A stretch of 64,000 nucleotides of DNA, from NCBI GenBank assembly GCA_017996175.1, contig JAGOHK010000006.1, forward strand, positions 32,224 through 96,223. Direction: 5' to 3'. The position numbers and the translations under genes were made by a program. The stretch is from Leptospiraceae bacterium (lineage in GTDB: Bacteria; Spirochaetota; Leptospiria; Leptospirales; Leptospiraceae). The notes beneath the pieces are model-generated. The model was not told the DNA's origin and did not search any database. It saw only the letters and a program-made list of their open reading frames with translations. Below are positions 27,771 to 37,208 of this stretch, piece by piece (position 1 is the first letter of the stretch; the number at the start of each line of letters is the position of its first letter).

Positions 27771-28173
27771 TACTTCTGCTTTGATTCGATGGGTTTTACA
27801 GTCTCCGAATTATTATCCTGATTTTGGAAACTGGGATGTTGCCGTGACCTCTACACTTTTACGGGCAGAATTTCGTAGAACAATGGATCGACTTTTGAAG
27901 CGCTCAGTTCTTACAGAAGTTCAAGTAGAAAAATGTTACGAGTATTTAGAGGATATCTCGCCTTATATCAACTGGATTAAACTCGACGAGCGGATTTTGG
28001 AAAAGGCAGGCGATACTTATAACTATCCAATTGGAACTTTAGATGCAATTCATCTTGTTAGCAGCTATCTCTATAAAGAAGAGTTTGAAGTAGGTAAATA
28101 CTATCTTTTAACGCATGATGAGGAATTGACAAAGGCTGCAAATTCCTTAGGCATCCAAACAAAAGGTATTTAA
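27751..28173 (+). CDS. vapC: VapC-like PIN domain ribonuclease toxin
   Basis: A 140-residue PIN nuclease that cleaves RNA, usually a tRNA or rRNA site. Acidic Mg2+ ligands are present: Asp in VYLDTSALIRW, Glu in LLRAEFRRTMDR, Asp in IGTLDAIHLVSSYLY and Asp in LLTHDEELTKAA. ATG 27751 starts at the conserved VYLDTS strand and overlaps the antitoxin; the frame is open to 27712 but that extension would add 13 residues not seen in the family. Confidence 0.88.
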   Translation: MTSVYLDTSALIRWVLQSPNYYPDFGNWDVAVTSTLLRAEFRRTMDRLLKRSVLTEVQVEKCYEYLEDISPYINWIKLDERILEKAGDTYNYPIGTLDAIHLVSSYLYKEEFEVGKYYLLTHDEELTKAANSLGIQTKGI

Positions 28174-28262
28174 ACCTAAATAAAACCAACATTAGTTTAA
28201 AAATTCCTTTCTAAGAAAGTTTAATTCTTTCAAAAAACCTTCGCTCTAAATACCTATTATTC

Positions 28263-28961
28263 ATGTTTGAGAATATAAGAAAAATTAAAGAGAACGATCC
28301 GGCTGCCAAATCCTACTTGGAAGTCATACTATGTTATCCCGGTCTTCATGCACTTTGGTTTCACTCGGTAGCCCATTTCTTATATAAATGTAAAATTCCT
28401 CTTCTTCCTCGTTATATAAATTACATCACTCGTTTTCTAACTGGAATCGACATCCACCCAGGTGCTAAGATTGCAAACGGAATTATGATAGATCATGGTA
28501 TGGGAGTTGTAATCGGGGAAACCGCGGAGATTGGAACTGGCTGTTTAATTTACCAAGGTGTTACTTTAGGCGGAACCGGAAAAGAGTCAGGAAAACGTCA
28601 TCCAACTTTGAAAGATAATGTAGTGATTGGGTCTGGTGCAAAGATACTCGGGAATATCACTCTTGAGAGCAATGTTCGAGTCGGCGCAGGATCGGTGGTA
28701 ATGAGAGATGTTCCTGCTAATTGTACTGTGGTTGGAATTCCTGGGCGAGTAGTAAAATCCGACGAGAAAAATAGTGAGCACATGTTAGATCACGGGCAAA
28801 TGCCTGACCCTGTTGCTAGAGTATTTTCCATCTTATTAGAGAAAGTAGAAACTCTTCAGAGAGATATGGCTGAGCTATCTCATGAGCAAATCAGAGGGAA
28901 AAACCCAAAAAAAGAAGAGGACGATTTATTGCAAGAGTTTATTCACGGAGGGGGAATATAA
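28263..28961 (+). CDS. cysE: Serine O-acetyltransferase
   Basis: Transfers acetyl from acetyl-CoA to serine, the first step of cysteine synthesis in the cytoplasm. At 232 residues it is the short (EpsC-like) form. The C-terminal left-handed beta-helix is clear: TGIDIHPGAKIANGIMIDHGMGVVIGETAEIGTGCLIYQGVTLGGTGK, then KRHPTLKDNVVIGSGAKILGNITLESNVRVGAGSVVMRDVPANCTVVGIPGRVV. The catalytic Asp/His pair (DHG) is intact. A charged C-terminal extension follows, with a Q-M-P-D-P helix usual for this group. Confidence 0.93.
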   Translation: MFENIRKIKENDPAAKSYLEVILCYPGLHALWFHSVAHFLYKCKIPLLPRYINYITRFLTGIDIHPGAKIANGIMIDHGMGVVIGETAEIGTGCLIYQGVTLGGTGKESGKRHPTLKDNVVIGSGAKILGNITLESNVRVGAGSVVMRDVPANCTVVGIPGRVVKSDEKNSEHMLDHGQMPDPVARVFSILLEKVETLQRDMAELSHEQIRGKNPKKEEDDLLQEFIHGGGI

Positions 28962-29067
28962 ATTTTTAGAAATTTATTTCACAAAATACAATATTTTGCT
29001 TTAAATTTTTACTAGGTTTGTGGATGATAGAAGTATAAATCTTAATTTTTAATTTAAGGAGTTAAGG

Positions 29068-29601
29068 ATGTCGAAAATGAAAGCGATCTTGCTTTTTACA
29101 ATGATGATGGTTGCCGTTTCTAGTTGCGGTTCTGGAGATGAAAAAGCTCATGAAATGAGCGGTGGAAAACAATTTGAAGGTTGGGCGGGTCCACCAGAAC
29201 AGCCAAATGCAAAGCCATTTGAGTTTTTCTATATGAAATCTACTGGAAGAGCTTCGCAAAAAGCAATGGACAAAAGAAGTGGAGCTATGATGCAAACAAC
29301 TTGCACTGATGCTGCTACTACAAAAGTAAAAGGCGATTTGATCGGTAAACTTGTTAAAGAGAGCATTGAAGGTGCTTCTGGAGTTGCTGACGGTGAGTCT
29401 ACTGGAGTTGTTGTAGTAAGAGAATTCGGTGGAACATTGGGTGGTGTTAACGTTAAAGAATGTAAGAACCTATACCCAGATGATCCAAACATTCCGTACA
29501 GTGGATGGAAAGAATGTGAATGTATCGTTTATATTAAGGTTCCTGGCGGACGAGATGCTGTAGTAGCTAAAGCAACTTCGTACGAAACTGGAAAAAAATA
29601 A
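29068..29601 (+). CDS. LipL21-like outer-membrane lipoprotein
   Basis: A 177-residue lipoprotein related to LipL21, a major Leptospira outer-membrane lipoprotein associated with peptidoglycan. The signal ends in the lipobox AVSSC (Cys at about 18). The mature part shares the LipL21 blocks FEGWAGPPEQ, FYMKSTGRASQKAMDKRSGAMMQTTC, VKESIEGASGVADGEST and the C-terminal KECECIVYIKVPGGRDAVVAKA. It has a strong ribosome-binding site (AAGGAG) seven bases before ATG and a long upstream AT-rich stretch, as expected for an abundant protein. The match rests on memory of the LipL21 sequence, but it spans nearly the full length. Confidence 0.87.
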   Translation: MSKMKAILLFTMMMVAVSSCGSGDEKAHEMSGGKQFEGWAGPPEQPNAKPFEFFYMKSTGRASQKAMDKRSGAMMQTTCTDAATTKVKGDLIGKLVKESIEGASGVADGESTGVVVVREFGGTLGGVNVKECKNLYPDDPNIPYSGWKECECIVYIKVPGGRDAVVAKATSYETGKK

Positions 29602-29807
29602 CTCTTAGACCCTAAGTGGTACCTCAAATCAAAAGAATTTGAATCTCATTTTACAGCTCTAGCAGGAGTGATTGCCTCGCCGGCTGTAAAAGGATTTGAA
29701 TTTGATTTATCTAAAATTCTAGTTTTTTAATTCATTTCCTTTTCTTGGATTCTCTAATTTACAAAAATTCTTATTTTCTTTAAAACGCCTTCGTATGTTT
29801 TGGAAGG

Positions 29808-31097
29808 ATGCTTTCTTCTAATTTTCAAATTCCATCTAATTTTTCTATAATCGTACCCGGAGATAAATCTGTTTCTCATAGGTCTGTTTTATTTTCTTCG
29901 CTCGCAAAAGGAGAATCTGAAATTACAGGATTTCTAGAAGCAGAAGATCCTTTAAATACAATGAAATCCTTCTCGAAATTGGGTGTTGAATTTACCAAAA
30001 TTGGCTTCGGTCAATATAAAGTAAAGAGCCCAGGTAAATTGGGATTAACTCAACCAAGAGAAGAACTTGATTTTGGGAATGGAGGAACGGGAATTCGACT
30101 TTCCGCTGGCTTATTGGCAGGGCTTGTAGGAATTAAGACTCAACTCACTGGAGATGCTTCTTTACGAAAACGACCCATGAAGCGAATCATTGACCCGCTC
30201 ACTCTAATGGGTGCAGAAATAGAATCCGTCACAGGAGATGGTAAAGCTCCCTTAAAAATCACAGGGAAAAAGTTAAATTCCATTAGCTACAAAAGTCCGA
30301 TTGCGAGTGCGCAGGTAAAATCCTGTTTGATGCTCGCAGCGATTGCGTCTGACGTTGAGTTAGAATACGAAGAGGACGAGTTATCCCGCGACCATACAGA
30401 GAATATGCTTCGATTTCTTGGTGGAGAAATAGAATATATCTCCAAAACTCACTTTAAAATAAAACCTCCTTTTTCTTTTAATGGTAATAAGTTTCAAGTT
30501 CCTGGTGATATTTCATCTGCCGCATTTTTTATAGTCTTCGGACTTCTTGCAAAGTTTGGAACAATCCTAATTCAAAACGTAGGACTTAACCCTGCGCGAA
30601 CGGGGATACTCACTGTTCTACGCGGTATGGGTGGAAGAATTGAAGTCGAAGAAGAAAGAACAGAATGTGGGGAAGTAATTGGAGACCTTAGAGTGTATCC
30701 ATCTAAACTAAAAAAGACTGAAATTACTTCCGATTTAATTCCTTCTATTATAGATGAAATTCCAATTCTTACCATTGCAGGACTTTTTTCCGAAGAAGGA
30801 TTTGAAATCAAAAATGCAGAAGACCTCCGCGCAAAAGAATCCGACCGCATTCATGCGATGGTTTCTAATTTGCAAAAACTAGGTGTTGTTGTAGACGAGA
30901 CAAAAGACGGTTATGCGTTTGGAGAAGTTACTGAAATCAAGCCCACATTAATTGAAACATTCATGGATCATCGGATTGCCATGAGTTTTCTCGTTTTAAA
31001 AACTCTTCTTGCAAATGATATCCAGATTGATGATGATTCTTGGATTGATACCTCGTTTCCGGAGTTTAAAGCGATTGTGGGAAGATTAAAGGATTAG
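29808..31097 (+). CDS. aroA: 3-phosphoshikimate 1-carboxyvinyltransferase (EPSP synthase)
   Basis: Joins shikimate-3-phosphate and phosphoenolpyruvate in the shikimate pathway to aromatic amino acids. It has 429 residues. Substrate motifs: [17 protein letters not shown] at the N-terminus, [71 protein letters not shown] and [11 protein letters not shown]. The G-G-T-G-I-R loop has Gly followed by Thr-Gly-Ile. It follows lipL21 after a 206-bp gap. Confidence 0.95.
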   Translation: MLSSNFQIPSNFSIIVPGDKSVSHRSVLFSSLAKGESEITGFLEAEDPLNTMKSFSKLGVEFTKIGFGQYKVKSPGKLGLTQPREELDFGNGGTGIRLSAGLLAGLVGIKTQLTGDASLRKRPMKRIIDPLTLMGAEIESVTGDGKAPLKITGKKLNSISYKSPIASAQVKSCLMLAAIASDVELEYEEDELSRDHTENMLRFLGGEIEYISKTHFKIKPPFSFNGNKFQVPGDISSAAFFIVFGLLAKFGTILIQNVGLNPARTGILTVLRGMGGRIEVEEERTECGEVIGDLRVYPSKLKKTEITSDLIPSIIDEIPILTIAGLFSEEGFEIKNAEDLRAKESDRIHAMVSNLQKLGVVVDETKDGYAFGEVTEIKPTLIETFMDHRIAMSFLVLKTLLANDIQIDDDSWIDTSFPEFKAIVGRLKD

Positions 31098-31218
31098 GGA
31101 AATTCACAACCAACCCACAAACTAAGAGCTATTTTTCAACTTTTTTTAATGAGACATAAATTTTTGTTGCAGAAATAGATATATTTCTTAAATCTTAGCA
31201 TGGGACATACTACAAAAA

Positions 31219-34200
31219 ATGGGTTCAGAGCTTCTATTTCCGTTTATTGCGAGCGTAATCGTAATCTTATTATTTAGAAAATTGGACAGGTCGAACTATC
31301 GACTCAGCCAAATCAAAAAACATTCAACTAAAATGAATGAGGACATTAACCAAGCAGCAATGGCTGGAATCCAAGCTGTCAAGGATACAACTATCGACCT
31401 TGACATTATGGGAAAACAAGCTCGCAAAGTTATCTCTGACCTAGAAGCAAAAGCAAATGAAACAAGAAGTCTTATGGAGTCGCTAAAGGCTAACAAAGAG
31501 TATCTGGATAATATCGCCGATGATTTAAAAAATGTAGTAAACCTCGCTTCTGAAATTCGTCATGAAGCAGAATACATTCAAGAAGGAATGCAAGTCATTC
31601 AAACCCAACGCGAAAATATCAAAGATGTCGAGCGTGACATTAGAGAAGTGCGAGAAGAGGTAAATGGGATTGTCCGCACATTCAATGAAACTCTTAGCAC
31701 AAGAACCCAAGATATTCTGGAGTCGCTCGCAACAAAAATTGTAGAACTAGAATCTTTACTCGAAGCAAAGTCTGATAAAGTAGATGAGTCTCTTAATTCA
31801 GTTTTAAATTCCTTTAAGGAAAAATTAAAATCTGAAGTAGAATTTATGGCGGATGAAACTGTAGGCAAAGTAGAATTAGCCAATAGCAAATTAGATGATT
31901 ATAATACGTTTGTTCGTGAGTCGGAAAAATCTCTTGAAATCAAAATTACACGTTACCGTGATTCATCGGAAGCAATCGCAGAAAAAATTGAAAAATTAGA
32001 CACACGATTTGAAGAAAAAGCAGAGGCAGTCGCAGGAATTGTCCAAGACAAGTTAGGTTTTTTTGAAAAGAAATTCCAAGATCGATTTGAATCCATTTTG
32101 GAACAAGTAAACCAAGGAAAAGAAGCAATACTTGGTGGTCTAAAAATGGAAGTGGATTCTATTAGGGCTGAAATTGAAAGTATGAGCCTTGAAACAATGA
32201 CACGAAGAGACGAGCTGTTAAATGATACTCGTCGTCAAGCGGAAAGCATTACATCAAATATTCAGTTGTTCCAAGAAAAATATTTAGAAGCGGATAATAA
32301 ACTATTACGCGAAGCTGACTTTAAAAAAGCAGAATTATTAAAAGAAATTTTAAAATTCCAAGACGAATTTCAACGAGTCAAACAAGCATTTCACGAAGAA
32401 ACAGAAGAGAAAAAGGACAATATTGTAGATAGCCTAAAGAATTTTGAATCGGAAATGAGTCGTGTCTCTAGCCAAATTGAGCATAATACTAGAGATAGAT
32501 TTTTATCTTTGAAAAATGAACTTGAAGATAGTCTAGTAACTTTACACGGAAAGAAAAAAAGTGAAATATTAGACGACATAGCTGCGGTTGAACTAAAAAT
32601 CCGTGAACTTGGAAAAGATACTCTACAAAAAATCAAAACTGTAGATGATTATTTCTATGATTTGAAAAATGCGTTACTCGAAAGCGCAAAAGACATTGTA
32701 AAACAAGTAGAAACAGAAGTTAGTAGTGTAGTAGAAAATCTAGATAGAGAAAAACTCAAAACTGACGGAAAAATTGAAACGTTCATTGAGTCTTGGAATT
32801 TAGAACTAGAAAAAATCAAATCTAGAACCCAGCGTGATATGGATAGTTTAGTGGAAAGATTAAAAGATATTCATATCGAAGGTAGAGAACTCTCTGATAT
32901 TTTCAAAAATGAATTCATTACAGGCAAATCGCAATTAGACGCTTTACTCAAAAAACACCAGGAAGTTCTCTCCGCCCAAACGGATGGGATTGTTTCGGAA
33001 GTCCAAGGTAAAGTGAAGAAGTCGCAAGAAGAAGTTGATTCTGTTCTTGGTCGAATCCAAAAAGCGGGACTCAATCTTTATGAAAAACAAGAGTCTCTTC
33101 TGTCTGAATACGGTGAAAAATTATACCGTGATTTACAAAACAAGTTAGAAAAAGTTCGTTATGAATCGGAAGAGTTACTAGAAGACATTCAGAAAGCGGG
33201 AATGAACTTGTTAGAAAAACAAGAAGAGAAAATTGACAAACTCACACAAACGATAGACGAAAGAATTTCTCGTCAGCTCACCGTACTCATGGACAAAGGT
33301 CAGTTACAACTTGGCAAACTAGAATCTAGAATCACAAGTTATGTGCAAGATGTGAAACAAAATATCGAGCAAACTCTGAAGAATGCAAAAGAAGATAGCG
33401 ATCGTCAGATTACTTCTTTCAATTCCCAAATACAGAAAACATTTCATGATATTGAAAAATCCAACAGTAATTTCTTGGATATGAACCGGGATGAATTTTC
33501 TAAAACTAGAGAAGAGTTTTTACGTATTAAAAATAGCATTGATATTGATATGGATAAGATGGTCGAAATCAAAAAAGGATTATCCGACTATGTGAAAGAA
33601 GAAAGCAATCATTTGAAGAATACTCTGGATCAAATTTCTTCGAAAGTTGAGGATATTCAATCTTATTCTGGGTTGTTTGATAAAACTAGACAGTTGATTC
33701 ATGACTCCGAAGATACAATTAAAGAACTTGGAAATATGCTCGGTCAATTAAAACAAGAAGGCGGAACTGCAAACCAATTCTTGAAACACGCCGAGTTAAT
33801 TAAGTCAACCAAAAAGGAAATGGAATCAGAACTTCGTTTACTCGAAACTCATAAACTGAGAATTGATCAAATCGAAAATGAATTAGCTCGTGCGACTAAC
33901 GTATGTGATTTAATTAACCAACGCACAGACGAACTTCACGATAAGATTTCTATGATAACATCAGTTGATCAAAAGCTAATCGAGATTGAACGAATTCAAA
34001 ATGAGCTAGAATTCAAACTTTCAGAAGTAAAAATTGTAAATGAAAGAATCAATGATTTGACACAGTCTTTAAATAATTCAAACAAATCTACATTTGAAAT
34101 CAATGACCGAGTGCAAAAAGTTTTACGCTCAGTGGAAAAAATTGAATCTAGAGAAGCAGAACTAGAAGAAGGAATTAATCATATTGAAGAAAAAGTTCAG

Positions 34201-34626
34201 ACTTTAAATTCTAAAAATATTGATGTAAAATCCATTGAGTCCAAGTTTGATAAAGTAGAAAATCTTATGATGGATCTTTCCGCTCGTCATAAACAAATTG
34301 CTACGATGCAAAAACGAATTGAAACCTTGAAGATGGAAACGGAAGAAATGAAGGGTGGATTTGAAAACTTGTTGGCTGAAGCAGATGATAAGTTTGATAA
34401 ACTATCTGATTTCTTGGTGGTTGTAGATGCAGTTACTGCTGGTGCGGGAAGCAAAAATCATACAAAGAATTTCAAGTTAGACAAAGATACAACAGAAATT
34501 TTAAAAAGAAAGAAGGCTACGGTTCTAAGTCTTTATGAAAAGTTTGACTGGACATCTGATACAATTGCAGAAAAATTAAATTTGGAGAAATCTTTAGTGG
34601 ATGCGATTATAAATAATAAAGGATAG
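31219..34626 (+). CDS. SpiroCoCo-type giant coiled-coil protein
   Basis: A 1135-residue protein that is almost entirely heptad-repeat coiled coil (from about residue 25 to 1060), rich in E, K, D, I and L with no Pro-rich breaks. The first residues (ELLFPFIASVIVILLFRKL) form one membrane anchor. A C-terminal helix-turn-helix-like segment (TEILKRKKATVLSLYEKFDWTSDTIAEKLNLEKSLVDAIINNKG) follows an ordered linker. This architecture matches the spirochaetal SpiroCoCo family, which I recall only as a name. It probably spans part of the periplasm-facing or cytoplasmic face of the inner membrane as a filament or spacer, as such proteins are proposed to shape the cell. Monocistronic, with a terminator at 34646. 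Confidence 0.82.
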   Translation: MGSELLFPFIASVIVILLFRKLDRSNYRLSQIKKHSTKMNEDINQAAMAGIQAVKDTTIDLDIMGKQARKVISDLEAKANETRSLMESLKANKEYLDNIADDLKNVVNLASEIRHEAEYIQEGMQVIQTQRENIKDVERDIREVREEVNGIVRTFNETLSTRTQDILESLATKIVELESLLEAKSDKVDESLNSVLNSFKEKLKSEVEFMADETVGKVELANSKLDDYNTFVRESEKSLEIKITRYRDSSEAIAEKIEKLDTRFEEKAEAVAGIVQDKLGFFEKKFQDRFESILEQVNQGKEAILGGLKMEVDSIRAEIESMSLETMTRRDELLNDTRRQAESITSNIQLFQEKYLEADNKLLREADFKKAELLKEILKFQDEFQRVKQAFHEETEEKKDNIVDSLKNFESEMSRVSSQIEHNTRDRFLSLKNELEDSLVTLHGKKKSEILDDIAAVELKIRELGKDTLQKIKTVDDYFYDLKNALLESAKDIVKQVETEVSSVVENLDREKLKTDGKIETFIESWNLELEKIKSRTQRDMDSLVERLKDIHIEGRELSDIFKNEFITGKSQLDALLKKHQEVLSAQTDGIVSEVQGKVKKSQEEVDSVLGRIQKAGLNLYEKQESLLSEYGEKLYRDLQNKLEKVRYESEELLEDIQKAGMNLLEKQEEKIDKLTQTIDERISRQLTVLMDKGQLQLGKLESRITSYVQDVKQNIEQTLKNAKEDSDRQITSFNSQIQKTFHDIEKSNSNFLDMNRDEFSKTREEFLRIKNSIDIDMDKMVEIKKGLSDYVKEESNHLKNTLDQISSKVEDIQSYSGLFDKTRQLIHDSEDTIKELGNMLGQLKQEGGTANQFLKHAELIKSTKKEMESELRLLETHKLRIDQIENELARATNVCDLINQRTDELHDKISMITSVDQKLIEIERIQNELEFKLSEVKIVNERINDLTQSLNNSNKSTFEINDRVQKVLRSVEKIESREAELEEGINHIEEKVQTLNSKNIDVKSIESKFDKVENLMMDLSARHKQIATMQKRIETLKMETEEMKGGFENLLAEADDKFDKLSDFLVVVDAVTAGAGSKNHTKNFKLDKDTTEILKRKKATVLSLYEKFDWTSDTIAEKLNLEKSLVDAIINNKG

Positions 34627-34645
34627 AAGTTTATCTATTGAAACT

Positions 34646-34677
34646 AAAAAAGCAGGGAGATAATTCCCTGCTTTTTT
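34646..34677. terminator. Rho-independent terminator (bidirectional)
   Basis: The stem AGCAGGGA/TCCCTGCT encloses a GATAAT loop, with an A-run before and a TTTTTT run after it. It ends the coiled-coil gene and, read on the other strand, the small gene at 34703-34918. Confidence 0.9.
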
Positions 34678-34702
34678 CTAGGTTGTTTTTATTTTTTGTA
34701 AA

Positions 34703-34918
34703 TTAACTTTGTGATAATTTATATTTCAGTTCTTCTAAAAATACTACTACTAACTCAGTTGTTTCTCTAATTGCTATTGCAGCATCGGAATTATTATTGG
34801 TTCCAATGGTTAGTATTCTAGCGTATTCATTTTCCATTGCTGATTTTACTTTCGAAGTTTCTTCTGCAATTTGTCCACTTAAACCTAACATAAAATTAAA
34901 TAATTTAGTAGTATCCAT
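34703..34918 (-). CDS. Small helical protein of unknown function
   Basis: A 71-residue protein, wholly helical by inspection (TTKLFNFMLGLSGQIAEETSKVKSAMENEYARILTIG, then AIAIRETTELVVVFLEELKYKLSQS). No membrane segment or signal. It has its own terminator shared with the coiled-coil gene and a gene-free upstream region of about 270 bp that is shared divergently with the histone gene. I do not recognise the family. Confidence 0.6.
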   Translation of the reverse strand: MDTTKLFNFMLGLSGQIAEETSKVKSAMENEYARILTIGTNNNSDAAIAIRETTELVVVFLEELKYKLSQS

Positions 34919-35192
34919 TCTTGTTTATTTTCAACCCCTCTATTTATTAGAAGTAAAACTTTATCATTAACTTTAAAAATGTAAAGAACTTATTCAATAC
35001 TTTTACAATAAATTTCTTACAATTTGCAATTGAAATTATTATGAAATTGCAATGCAAAACCGTTTAATTCACAGGAAAAATAAAAAAATAATTTTTTTTG
35101 CAGCGAAATAGTCCTGTAGATTTTTTCTTAATTTACTTAAAAAGCGGATTGGTTTTCATTGATACATAAACAAAAAAATATAAGAGGATTTT

Positions 35193-35378
35193 ATGTCTGA
35201 AGAAAAATCAATTCTAATCGTTTCCAGCAAAGTAAAAGAATATATCAAATCAAAAGAACTTATGACCTCCAGCGATGTAGTAGAAGGTTTGAATGAAAAA
35301 GTATACCGTCTAATCGATGAAGCAATCGAAAGAACCAAGTCCAATAAAAGATCTACAGTAAGAGCATCTGATTTTTAG
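35193..35378 (+). CDS. Bacterial histone-fold protein
   Basis: A 61-residue protein fitting the bacterial single-histone-fold proteins described for Bdellovibrio and Leptospira. Segments: a first helix (VSSKVKEYIKSKE), loop L1 (LMTSSDVVEGL), a long second helix (NEKVYRLIDEAIERTKSN), and the diagnostic L2/third helix K-R-S-T-V-R-A-S-D-F, which parallels R-K-T-V-x-A-R-D-I/F of histone folds. Basic residues cluster at the loop ends where histone dimers touch DNA. There is an AGAGGA ribosome-binding site and an A/T-rich leader. It probably dimerises and binds chromosomal DNA. The map gene starts 14 bp downstream. Family from motif recognition, not a search. Confidence 0.82.
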   Translation: MSEEKSILIVSSKVKEYIKSKELMTSSDVVEGLNEKVYRLIDEAIERTKSNKRSTVRASDF

Positions 35379-35392
35379 TTGAGAAATCCAAT

Positions 35393-36148
35393 TTGGTTCA
35401 TATTAAAAATAAAGCTGAAATAGAAAAAATGCGAGCGGCAGGAAAACTTGCCGCAGAAATTTTACAGTACATAGAACCTTTCGTAAAAGTGGGTATTAGT
35501 ACGCAAGAGTTAAACGATCTTTGCCATGAATATACAACCAAACAAGGTGCTGTTTCTGCACCGCTTAATTACAAAGGTTTTCCTAAATCTATTTGCACAT
35601 CTGTGAATGACGTAGTCTGTCATGGAATTCCTAAACCGAATGAAGTTCTGAAAGATGGAGACATTATTAATATAGATGTTACTCCAATTTTAAATGGGTA
35701 TCACGGAGATACTTCTAAAACTTTCTTAGTTGGAAAAGTAAAACCTGAAATCAAAAAATTAGTTTCAGATACAGAAAAAGCGATGTGGATAGGAATCGAG
35801 CAGGTAAGACCAGGTAACCGCGTAAATGATATATCAAATGCGATAGACGACTTCTTAACGGCTAAGGGATACGGAATCGTAAGAGATTTAATGGGACATG
35901 GAATTGGAAAAAAATTTCATGAAGATCCACAAATTCCTCATTTTCGTCAAACTAGACTCCTTACGAAGTTAGAGCCAGGTATGACTTTTACTATAGAGCC
36001 AATGGTAAATTTAGGGGTTTACAATGTTATAGTTTCTAAATCAGACAAATGGACAGTACGAACTAAAGATGGAAAATGGTCTGCGCAATTTGAACATACA
36101 GTTTTAGTGACTGACAAAGGTTACGAGATATTAACCCTTCCAACTTAG
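35393..36148 (+). CDS. map: Methionine aminopeptidase, type I
   Basis: Removes the initiator methionine from new proteins in the cytoplasm; essential in most bacteria. It has 251 residues. The metal ligands are intact: Asp in NIDVTPILNGYHGDTSKTF (two Asp), His in GHGIGKKFHEDPQIPHF, Glu in FTIEPMVN and Glu in AQFEHTVLV; the substrate His is in VVCHGIPKP. The start appears to be a TTG at 35393 (MVHIKNKAEIEKMRAAGKL), 14 bp after the histone gene, so it may be read from the histone promoter. The stop overlaps the convergent gene end by 4 bp. Confidence 0.95.
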   Translation: MVHIKNKAEIEKMRAAGKLAAEILQYIEPFVKVGISTQELNDLCHEYTTKQGAVSAPLNYKGFPKSICTSVNDVVCHGIPKPNEVLKDGDIINIDVTPILNGYHGDTSKTFLVGKVKPEIKKLVSDTEKAMWIGIEQVRPGNRVNDISNAIDDFLTAKGYGIVRDLMGHGIGKKFHEDPQIPHFRQTRLLTKLEPGMTFTIEPMVNLGVYNVIVSKSDKWTVRTKDGKWSAQFEHTVLVTDKGYEILTLPT

Positions 36149-36561
36149 TAACAGATTTTAGAGAGATACAATTGCCAATCTAGATAATACACATGTTTGA
36201 TTCCATAATCAAATGCCTCAAACAACCAAATTTCTTCATTAACTAGAGACTGCGAAATTTCAGAATAAACTTTTTTTATATCTTCTTGAATGATTTTAAA
36301 CAAGTGAGAATGTTGTGGGTCTAATGGGTCTAATTCTCTATCGTGAAATGCATAGAGAGCACCGAGTAATGCAAAGTAGACTCCTTTTTTAAGAGTGTTG
36401 TCTTCCGAATCGTTTATTGAAAGTAATAAGGATTCATACTTTTCTAGAATTTCTTTTTCAGAAATAGAGGAGAGTAATTTTTTTTGTTCCTTGATTCGAT
36501 ACTCGTCCATTTTGTTTTCTTTTAAGGTTGAGATTAAATCGCTTGGTTCTACTTTTGCCAT
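36145..36561 (-). CDS. Conserved protein of unknown function
   Basis: A 138-residue cytoplasmic protein from ATG 36561 (MAKVEPSDLISTLKENK); the frame is open for 12 more codons to 36597, but that extension has no better ribosome-binding site. It is largely helical: KILEKYESLLLSINDSEDN-like stretches, then KGVYFALLGALYAFHDRELDPLDPQHSHLFKII and EEIWLFEAFDYGIKHVYYLDW. No motif that I know. It faces tmk divergently. Confidence 0.55.
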   Translation of the reverse strand: MAKVEPSDLISTLKENKMDEYRIKEQKKLLSSISEKEILEKYESLLLSINDSEDNTLKKGVYFALLGALYAFHDRELDPLDPQHSHLFKIIQEDIKKVYSEISQSLVNEEIWLFEAFDYGIKHVYYLDWQLYLSKICY

Positions 36562-36620
36562 AGTCTTGAATTTTACAAAAAAGAGTTTCACTGTCAAGAT
36601 AGATTTTTAGGATATATTTT

Positions 36621-37208
36621 ATGAGCAAGGCAAAGTTGATTGTGTTTGAAGGGATTGACGGTAGCGGAAAAACTACTTTATCCAATATGGTTCTAAATTC
36701 TCTTGTAGAAAGAAATTTTCCAATCGTAAAATTTAATGAACCAACCAATTTTGAGACTGGAATTGAAATTCGTAGATTTTTAAGAAAAGAAATTTCCCTT
36801 TCTAGAGAAGAACAGATTGAACTTTTTTTATTAGATAGAAAAGACTCTTTAGAGAAAAATGTATACCCTAGTTTAGAAGCGGGTAATAACGTTATACTGG
36901 ATCGGTATTTTTATTCCATGGCAGCTTACCAGTCAGATGATACAATTAGTCCAGAAGAAATTTTACAAATGAATTTAGTTCGAAATTATCCAATACCTGA
37001 TTTAGTTATTTATTTGGATATTCAGCCAGAAGTATCTCTTGCAAGAACAAGAAGACGAAATGCGAATGAACATTTTGAAAACTTAGAGGTACTTACAAAA
37101 GTTCAACTTGCTTATAAAAAGATAATTCCTAAATCAGCACTCATACTAGATGCGACATTGCATCAGTCGAAGTTAAAAGAATTGTGTATAAGTCATATTA
37201 TTCGATGA
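36621..37208 (+). CDS. tmk: Thymidylate kinase
   Basis: Phosphorylates dTMP to dTDP with ATP for DNA synthesis. It has 195 residues. The P-loop is FEGIDGSGKTTLSNM (about 8-22), followed by the NEPT loop, the DR(Y/F) motif DRYFYSMAAYQ, and the lid region ARTRRRNANEHFE. The 3' end overlaps the convergent phosphatase gene by 11 bp. Confidence 0.94.
   Translation: MSKAKLIVFEGIDGSGKTTLSNMVLNSLVERNFPIVKFNEPTNFETGIEIRRFLRKEISLSREEQIELFLLDRKDSLEKNVYPSLEAGNNVILDRYFYSMAAYQSDDTISPEEILQMNLVRNYPIPDLVIYLDIQPEVSLARTRRRNANEHFENLEVLTKVQLAYKKIIPKSALILDATLHQSKLKELCISHIIR

Noticed and set aside
28962..29067. A defined promoter for lipL21
   Set aside because: AT-rich sequence offers several weak -35/-10 pairs; none is better than chance by eye, so I did not annotate one.
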